NCBI GenBank assembly: GCA_009786175.1
Contig: WQTQ01000156.1
Span: forward strand, 1-11,133
DNA from: Bacillota bacterium
Lineage (GTDB): Bacteria > Bacillota_A > Clostridia > Lachnospirales > WQUN01
Reading direction: 5' to 3'
Length of the DNA stretch: 11,133 nt
Below the pieces are notes generated by a model. That model worked only from the letters and a program-made list of their open reading frames with translations. It did no database searches and had not been told where the DNA came from. Position 1 is the first letter of the stretch. Every line of letters starts with the position of its first letter. Positions 7,241-11,133 of the stretch are shown here, piece by piece. A program made the translations under genes and the position numbers.

Positions 7241-8097
7241 TAGTTACCGGCATGTCTGGCGCAGGTAAAACTACCGCGTTAAAAATCTTTGAAGATGCAG
7301 GGTTTCATTGCGTAGATAATTTGCCGCCGTCATTTATTGGGCAATTCATAAAATTCTGTACAGAGCGCGACACAGGCATAACTCAAGTTGCGCTGGGAAT
7401 TGATATTCGCGGCGGGAAAATGTTCAATGATCTTTCATGCAGCATAGCGGAGTTAAAAGAATCCGGCATTGATTATTCCATTTTATTTTTAGATTCTGCC
7501 AACGATGTATTATTAAACCGCTACAAAGAGACCCGCCATCTTCATCCCCTTGCAAAAAACGATTTAGTCAGCGTAGGTATAACCAAGGAACGTGCTTTGG
7601 TTGAAGATGTAAAGGAGCAAGCCACGCACATTATTGACACAAGCCATATTTTGCCGCGGAGCTTAAAAGACAAAATTCTAAATCTTTATACAACACAGAC
7701 AAATACAAAGCGGCTTCTGATTAACGTGATGTCGTTCGGGTTTAAATACGGTATTCCCAAAGAATGTGATAAAGTATTTGATGTACGTTTTTTGCCCAAC
7801 CCTTTTTATAACCCGGAATTAAAGCCACTGTCCGGTTTGGATGCGCCTGTCAGCAATTATGTAATGAGTCATGATGTTAGTATACGTTTTATGGAAAGTT
7901 TGCTGGCAATGCTTAATTTCTTAATTCCCCACTACATTAGCGAAGGAAAAAGCCAACTGATTGTAGGTATCGGGTGTACGGGCGGGCGGCACAGGTCTGT
8001 TGCGCTGGCAGAAGAATTACAGCGTTCTTTATCGCTGCAAGAGTATTCTGTAGTTGTACACCACCATGACATAAGTAAAGATCAATCTAGGAAGTGA
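7228..8097 (+). CDS. rapZ: RapZ/YvcJ family nucleotide-binding protein
   Basis: RapZ-family proteins are P-loop ATP/GTP-binding proteins. In E. coli RapZ delivers a small RNA to RNase E in amino-sugar control; the Bacillus homologue YvcJ binds and hydrolyses GTP, and its role is less clear. The 289-residue product has the normal length. The N-terminal domain carries the Walker A motif GMSGAGKT (8-15) followed by ALKIFEDAGFHCVDNLP, and LGIDIRGG (57-63). The C-terminal domain, the part that binds RNA in E. coli, carries GIGCTGGRHRSVALAEEL (247-264) and ends in VVHHHDI. The ATG at 7228 follows GGAGGTG and lies inside the murB end (13-bp overlap). whiA follows after three bases; the gene yvcK, often found here, is missing. 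Confidence 0.95.
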   Translation: MRIVIVTGMSGAGKTTALKIFEDAGFHCVDNLPPSFIGQFIKFCTERDTGITQVALGIDIRGGKMFNDLSCSIAELKESGIDYSILFLDSANDVLLNRYKETRHLHPLAKNDLVSVGITKERALVEDVKEQATHIIDTSHILPRSLKDKILNLYTTQTNTKRLLINVMSFGFKYGIPKECDKVFDVRFLPNPFYNPELKPLSGLDAPVSNYVMSHDVSIRFMESLLAMLNFLIPHYISEGKSQLIVGIGCTGGRHRSVALAEELQRSLSLQEYSVVVHHHDISKDQSRK

Positions 8098-8100
8098 AAT

Positions 8101-8775
8101 ATGCAATCCTTTTCTCAGAACGTTAGGGCAGAGCTGTTAAGTGACAAAAATTTAGAAAAAGAACTTGATTATGAACGTTCCTTTGTGCGAGAATGCTTTC
8201 TTTACGGCGGAATAATATCAAATCCGGGCAAAACATACCATGTGGAATTCACAATACCGGAAGCAAAAGCAGAAGAATTACTGAAAATTCTTTCGGGGTT
8301 CCATTTAAGCCCAAAAAAGATTGCCCGCAAGGGGCAAACTGTAGTATATATAAAAGAGGCAGAGGGTATTGCAGATGTTCTAAACATAATTGGTGCGCAT
8401 AAGTCATTATTGACTCTTGAAGAAATGAGAGTTGAAAAATATGTGCGCAATGCAATAAATCGTAAAGTCAATTTTGAAACAGCTAACATAAATAAAACCG
8501 TAGGCGCGGCACTTAGCCAAATAGATGCAATCCGGTATATTGCGCAAAGCGTAGGATTATCTTATCTGTCTAAGCCGCTGAAAGAAATTGCAGAGCTAAG
8601 GCTCGATAATGAAACCTTAAGTCTTACGGAAATTGGAGAACTTGCAAGTCCGCCCCTTGGTAAATCCGGCGTAAACCACCGTTTGCGCAAAATTTGCAAA
8701 ATTGCCGATAACTTGCGGCAAGCGGCACGACCGCATGATAAAATTTCAAAGAAAGCAGGCGATTCCAGTGATTGA
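8101..8775 (+). CDS. whiA: WhiA, short form lacking one LAGLIDADG half
   Basis: WhiA is a DNA-binding protein made of a degenerate LAGLIDADG homing-endonuclease-like domain plus a C-terminal helix-turn-helix; it controls sporulation in actinomycetes and affects division and chromosome segregation in Bacillus. This product is 224 residues, against about 310-325 for known WhiA. The extreme N-terminus (MQSFSQNVRAELLS) matches the usual SFSxxVKxEL opening, but it passes within about 12 residues to the second half-domain (ERSFVRECFLYGGIISNP, from about residue 25). YIKEAEGIADVLNIIGAHKSLL, NRKVNFETANINKTVGAALSQ and the HTH end (LKEIAELRLDNETLSLTEIGE ... KSGVNHRLRKI, about 160-200) are intact. About 90-100 residues of the first half-domain are therefore absent, in frame. 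AGGAAGTG precedes the ATG. The HPr-like gene starts inside its last codons. Confidence 0.9.
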   Translation: MQSFSQNVRAELLSDKNLEKELDYERSFVRECFLYGGIISNPGKTYHVEFTIPEAKAEELLKILSGFHLSPKKIARKGQTVVYIKEAEGIADVLNIIGAHKSLLTLEEMRVEKYVRNAINRKVNFETANINKTVGAALSQIDAIRYIAQSVGLSYLSKPLKEIAELRLDNETLSLTEIGELASPPLGKSGVNHRLRKICKIADNLRQAARPHDKISKKAGDSSD

Positions 8776-9013
8776 ACACACGATTAAAGTAGGCCCGTCT
8801 TTTGAGTCGAAAGTGGTAGCAGAACTGGTGCAAAAAGCGAGCCAATTCAAAAGCCACATTTCATTAGTATTGGAAGAAAAAACGGCCAATGCTAAAAGTA
8901 TAATGGGGATTATTTCGTTAAACCTACAAAACGGCAATACTGTTTCCATTGTAGCCAACGGAGAAGATGAAAAGCTGGCAGTAGCTGAATTAGAACATAT
9001 AATAGGCACCTAA
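8768..9013 (+). CDS. crh: Crh-like HPr-family protein without the PTS histidine
   Basis: The 81-residue product is an HPr-fold protein. HPr proteins carry phosphate on His-15 for sugar transport and are phosphorylated by HprK on Ser-46; Crh lacks the His and acts only through Ser-46-P. Here the active loop (usually G-[IL]-H-A-R-P-A) reads GPSFESKVV, about two residues shorter, with Glu-13 aligned to the His and Lys-15 to Arg-17. The HprK target region is intact: NAKSIMGIISL with Ser-44 equal to Ser-46. GEDEKLAVAELE near the end is also typical. The start is GTG at 8768, because the frame from there (IEHTIKV) matches the HPr N-terminus; it overlaps the whiA stop by 8 bp and has only a weak AGG upstream. 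It is the last gene of the operon, as crh is after whiA in Bacillus. The symbol is by analogy. Confidence 0.82.
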   Translation: MIEHTIKVGPSFESKVVAELVQKASQFKSHISLVLEEKTANAKSIMGIISLNLQNGNTVSIVANGEDEKLAVAELEHIIGT

Positions 9014-9032
9014 CGTTTGTTAAGTGCCTTTT
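9004..9032 (+). terminator. Intrinsic terminator of the seven-gene operon
   Basis: AGGCACCTAAC (9004-9014), loop GTTT, then GTTAAGTGCCT (9019-9029) form an 11-pair stem with one C/A mismatch, followed by a short T run (9029-9032). The stop codon of the HPr-like gene lies within the stem. The hairpin also faces the 3' end of the convergent nitroreductase gene (stop at 9046), but its T tract on that strand is poor, so action in that direction is uncertain. Confidence 0.85.
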
Positions 9033-9045
9033 ACATATTTTATGC

Positions 9046-9564
9046 TTACAATTTCCATTCTACTCTTTGCTCTACTGGCTTGCGTCCTGCTTGCTTGCCG
9101 GTTGTTTCCGGTACGCCTATTGGTAAAATTGTACGTACTTGCCGCGTTTCAGGTATATTCAGAAGCCCGGCAATTTTCTTGTCATGCCCGTTTAAACGGG
9201 ACATGCCGTCGTACCAGCAAGAGGCGTAGCCCAATGCCGTAGCGGAAAGCAAAATATTTTGTACTGCTGCGGCGTAATCTTCTACTTCAAAATCCAGGCC
9301 AAAATCGAAGGTTACTTTTTCCGTAGAAACAACAATCATTGCAGGTGCGGTGCGGGTTGCGTCGGACTTGATAATTTCTGCCAAACCTGCAAGCAAAGCA
9401 GGGTTTGTTACCACGGTAAAATACGTGGTTTGCGCGTTGCAGCCGGATGGAGCCTGTGTGGCCGCTGTTATAATTTTTTGCAAGTCTGCTTCCGGCACCG
9501 GGGCAGAAGTGTACTTTGTACGGTGGCTGTAGCGCGCGGCTACAATGTCAAAAAAGTTCATCAT
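9046..9564 (-). CDS. Small nitroreductase-family FMN oxidoreductase
   Basis: The 172-residue product belongs to the nitroreductase family: homodimeric FMN enzymes that use NAD(P)H to reduce nitro compounds, quinones or flavins. Visible are the N-terminal FMN phosphate-contact pattern (RYSHR, 11-15), the APSGCNAQ loop (38-45), the helix DYAAAVQNILLSATALGYASCWYDG (about 96-120) typical of the dimer interface, and PIGVPE near the C-terminus. It is at the short end of the family. The true substrate cannot be told. The ATG at 9564 overlaps the recU stop (ATGA, 4 bp), with GGAGG (9576-9572) inside recU codons; a second ATG follows at once, but the spacing favours the first. It is co-transcribed with recU and convergent with the HPr-like gene. 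Confidence 0.88.
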   Translation of the reverse strand: MMNFFDIVAARYSHRTKYTSAPVPEADLQKIITAATQAPSGCNAQTTYFTVVTNPALLAGLAEIIKSDATRTAPAMIVVSTEKVTFDFGLDFEVEDYAAAVQNILLSATALGYASCWYDGMSRLNGHDKKIAGLLNIPETRQVRTILPIGVPETTGKQAGRKPVEQRVEWKL

Positions 9565-10088
9565 GGTTTTACCTCCAAATATTCATTTATTGCAACTAAG
9601 TAGTGCACGGGAAAGCCATTTTTGTTTGGAACTACATATTTAAACTGGTCATACGGTATAGATTTTCGCCCACCGGCTAAGGCATTGGCGTGGTGTCGTG
9701 CCAAATCTTCGCTGGGGAGTAAAAAAACCTCGTTTTTTATCCGGAAATGTACCAATAGGAAACTGACACCGTTTTGCTTACGAAAAGCCTCCATAAACTC
9801 GATTTGATGGATATGGATGTTTTTCAGCGGCAAATTATGCTGACGTGTTTCCTTTGCATCAAAACATATTGGTAAACCTTGCGCCACACCTATAAAGTCG
9901 ATGGTGCTTTTTTTTTCGAAATACGCAGATGTTATTGTACGGGATTTATTGTCTACAACCACTGGGGTTATTGGGGTTGGTACTTTTTGAATAATTGCCA
10001 GCCCTTTCTGGCTGTACAATTGATTTGTAAGGTCTACCATTTCTTCAAAGGCACTGCCCCGCAGACCCCGCGTGTTCCAATATGCCAT
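9561..10088 (-). CDS. recU: Holliday junction resolvase RecU
   Basis: RecU cuts four-way DNA junctions in Firmicutes, taking the place of RuvC, and also modulates RecA. The 175-residue product shows the family order: NTRGLRGSAFEE (5-16), IIQKVPTPITPVVVD (32-46), YFEKKSTIDFIGVAQG with the metal-binding D64, the catalytic FDAKET (D77, K79), and LKNIHIHQIEFM (88-99). The position of Glu in the Bacillus FEAKE motif is Asp here, an acidic replacement I also associate with clostridial RecU. I chose the ATG at 10088 because AGGTG lies five bases upstream and MxxWNTRGLRG is the usual clostridial beginning; the frame is open to TTG at 10139 and ATG at 10130, which would add 17 or 14 residues unlike the family. 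Many Firmicutes pair recU with a penicillin-binding protein gene; here the partner is a nitroreductase. Confidence 0.93.
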   Translation of the reverse strand: MAYWNTRGLRGSAFEEMVDLTNQLYSQKGLAIIQKVPTPITPVVVDNKSRTITSAYFEKKSTIDFIGVAQGLPICFDAKETRQHNLPLKNIHIHQIEFMEAFRKQNGVSFLLVHFRIKNEVFLLPSEDLARHHANALAGGRKSIPYDQFKYVVPNKNGFPVHYLVAINEYLEVKP

Positions 10089-10145
10089 TTGTGCACCTAC
10101 TGATATAAATTTTTTACCGACCCCCGGCATTTCTACCAAGAGCCC

Positions 10146-10174
10146 TTGTGGGTATTATATCTTTAAGTTATACT
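10146..10174 (+). promoter_or_regulatory. Promoter for the carboxylesterase gene
   Basis: TTGTGG (10146-10151), a 17-bp spacer and TATACT (10169-10174) form a promoter that lies almost exactly on top of the recU promoter of the other strand. The perfect 8-bp palindrome TTGTACAA (10175-10182) follows the -10 and contains the -35 of recU. Confidence 0.6.
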
Positions 10175-10182
10175 TTGTACAA
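10154..10182 (-). promoter_or_regulatory. Promoter for recU-nitroreductase
   Basis: On the minus strand TTGTAC (10182-10177), a 17-bp spacer and a perfect TATAAT (10159-10154) form a good sigma-A-type promoter. The start site would fall near 10147, about 60 bases before the ATG at 10088. This position would still leave the in-frame TTG and ATG codons at 10139 and 10130 inside the transcript. Confidence 0.7.
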
Positions 10183-10210
10183 TAAAATCATAGAAAGGTG
10201 TGCAACTAAA

Positions 10211-11133
10211 ATGGCAAAAAAATTTTTGTATGACGAATTGGCACCAATTGAAACAACAGGAGGCAAACTGCAAGGTTACTTTTTTGACAAGACCTATGTA
10301 TTTAAAGGAATCCCGTATGCCCAAGCAAAACGTTTCCAAATGCCGGAGGAAGCAAAATGGGATGGCGTATTTGAAGCGGCATCTTACGGCATGGTATGTC
10401 CGCTGCTAAAACAGGACGTACCCCGGGGCGAATTATTTGTGCCCCACCGTTACTGGCCCCAGGATGAACACTGCCAGAATTTGAACATATGGACCACATC
10501 TTTAGATAAGTCCGCAAAGAAGCCTGTACTTGTTTGGCTGCACGGCGGCGGTTTTTTTGCAGGTTCTTCCATAGAGCACATTGCTTACGACGGTGCGAAT
10601 CTTTCCTATAACGGCGATGTAGTTGTTGTAAGCATAAACCATAGGTTGAATATTTTGGGCTACATGGATCTGTCGCCCTTTGGCGAAAAGTATAAAAATT
10701 CCGCAAACGCGGGCCATGCGGATATGGTTGCCGCGCTTAAATGGGTTAATAAAAATATTACGGCATTCGGCGGTGACTCGGACAATGTTACAGTTTTTGG
10801 CCAGTCGGGCGGCGGTATGAAATGTACCGGGCTTATGCAAATACCGGAAGCAAACGGCTTATTCCACAAGGCGATTATCATAAGCGGCGTGTCTGATGGT
10901 AAACTCATACCTGCCCCAAATGGTGACGGCAGACAAATTGTTGAAGCCATGATGAAAGAGTTGGGTATTTCCGATGCAGAAGAACTGGAAACCGTTCCCT
11001 ACTACGAGTTGGCAAAGGCATACAACAGCGTTAGCGAAGAAATAAAAAAAGCCGGTGGCTACGTGGGCAACGCGCCTATGGCAAATGATTGGTACATGGG
11101 TGAACCGTTGATTACAGGCTTTACGGAACATGC
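10211..11133 (+). CDS. Type B carboxylesterase, 3' end outside the window
   Basis: The first 307 residues of an alpha/beta-hydrolase of the carboxylesterase type B (para-nitrobenzyl esterase) family are present and open to the right edge. Visible in order: TTGGKLQG, VFKGIPYAQAKRFQMP (29-45), DEHCQNLNIW (85-94, the family's EDCLxLNIW), VWLHGGGFFAGS (oxyanion hole, 108-119), NHRLNILGY (143-151), NAGHADMVAALKWVNKNI and then AFGGDSDNVTVFGQSGGG, where Ser-199 is the nucleophile. The elbow is G-Q-S-G-G and not the more usual G-E-S-A-G. There is no signal peptide, so the enzyme should be cytoplasmic. The remaining catalytic acid and His would lie beyond the window. The start ATG at 10211 has AAAGGTG ten bases upstream. 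It is divergent from recU. Its natural ester substrate is unknown. Confidence 0.92.
   Translation, partial: MAKKFLYDELAPIETTGGKLQGYFFDKTYVFKGIPYAQAKRFQMPEEAKWDGVFEAASYGMVCPLLKQDVPRGELFVPHRYWPQDEHCQNLNIWTTSLDKSAKKPVLVWLHGGGFFAGSSIEHIAYDGANLSYNGDVVVVSINHRLNILGYMDLSPFGEKYKNSANAGHADMVAALKWVNKNITAFGGDSDNVTVFGQSGGGMKCTGLMQIPEANGLFHKAIIISGVSDGKLIPAPNGDGRQIVEAMMKELGISDAEELETVPYYELAKAYNSVSEEIKKAGGYVGNAPMANDWYMGEPLITGFTEH

Noticed and set aside
8101..8775. whiA as a pseudogene
   Set aside because: The frame is unbroken, both ends match the family, the start has a ribosome binding site and the gene is embedded in a tight operon; an in-frame loss of one half-domain fits better.
9259..9603. Plus-strand open frame antisense to the nitroreductase and recU junction
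   Set aside because: It is Cys-rich with no known domain, and both genes beneath it on the minus strand are well supported.
10089..10139. A longer RecU starting at TTG 10139 or ATG 10130
   Set aside because: The extra 14-17 residues do not resemble RecU and the downstream ATG at 10088 has the better ribosome binding site; the longer form is possible but less likely.
10302..10706. Minus-strand open frames at the right end (also 10502-10840 and 10859-11131)
   Set aside because: They lie opposite the carboxylesterase, whose ordered family motifs fix the plus-strand frame.

Overview
The window looks like chromosomal DNA of a low-to-mid GC Gram-positive bacterium (Bacillota), most likely of the class Clostridia. 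The evidence is gene content: an HprK kinase, a Crh/HPr-like protein, RapZ and WhiA in one cluster, a RecU-type Holliday junction resolvase, and AsnA paired with AsnS. TGA, TAA and TAG all end intact frames, so the code is standard. I see no mobile element, CRISPR array, rRNA or tRNA. The genus cannot be named from this alone.

Layout. (1) Positions 1-1566, minus strand: asnS followed by the first 51 codons of asnA, an asparagine supply-and-charging operon. (2) Positions 1567-1746: a divergent intergenic region with promoter-like elements on both strands and an 11-bp-spaced direct repeat. (3) Positions 1747-9013, plus strand: one tightly packed seven-gene operon made of a PEGA-domain membrane protein, uvrC, hprK, murB, rapZ, a shortened whiA and a Crh-like HPr protein. 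The genes overlap or lie within 16 bp of each other, and the operon ends at a good intrinsic terminator (9004-9032). (4) Positions 9046-10088, minus strand: recU and a small nitroreductase, joined by a 4-bp ATGA overlap. (5) Positions 10089-10210: overlapping divergent promoters. (6) From 10211 to the end, plus strand: the first 307 codons of a type B carboxylesterase.

How the genes fit together. The central operon is a variant of the Firmicute hprK / murB / rapZ-yvcK-whiA-crh neighbourhood, which joins carbon-status signalling (HprK acting on Ser-46 of HPr/Crh), peptidoglycan precursor synthesis (MurB), small-RNA or cell-wall signalling (RapZ) and division or chromosome control (WhiA). Three things set this version apart. 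The gene yvcK, usually between rapZ and whiA, is absent. WhiA is only 224 residues and appears to lack its first LAGLIDADG half-domain while keeping its extreme N-terminus and its HTH. The HPr-like protein has no His-15 but keeps the HprK target serine, so it should be a regulatory Crh-type protein and not a PTS phosphocarrier. A nucleotide-excision nuclease (uvrC) and a PEGA membrane protein lead the same transcript. I see no defence island or wholly new system; the main novelty is the reduced WhiA and the rearranged HprK/RapZ/WhiA/Crh cluster.
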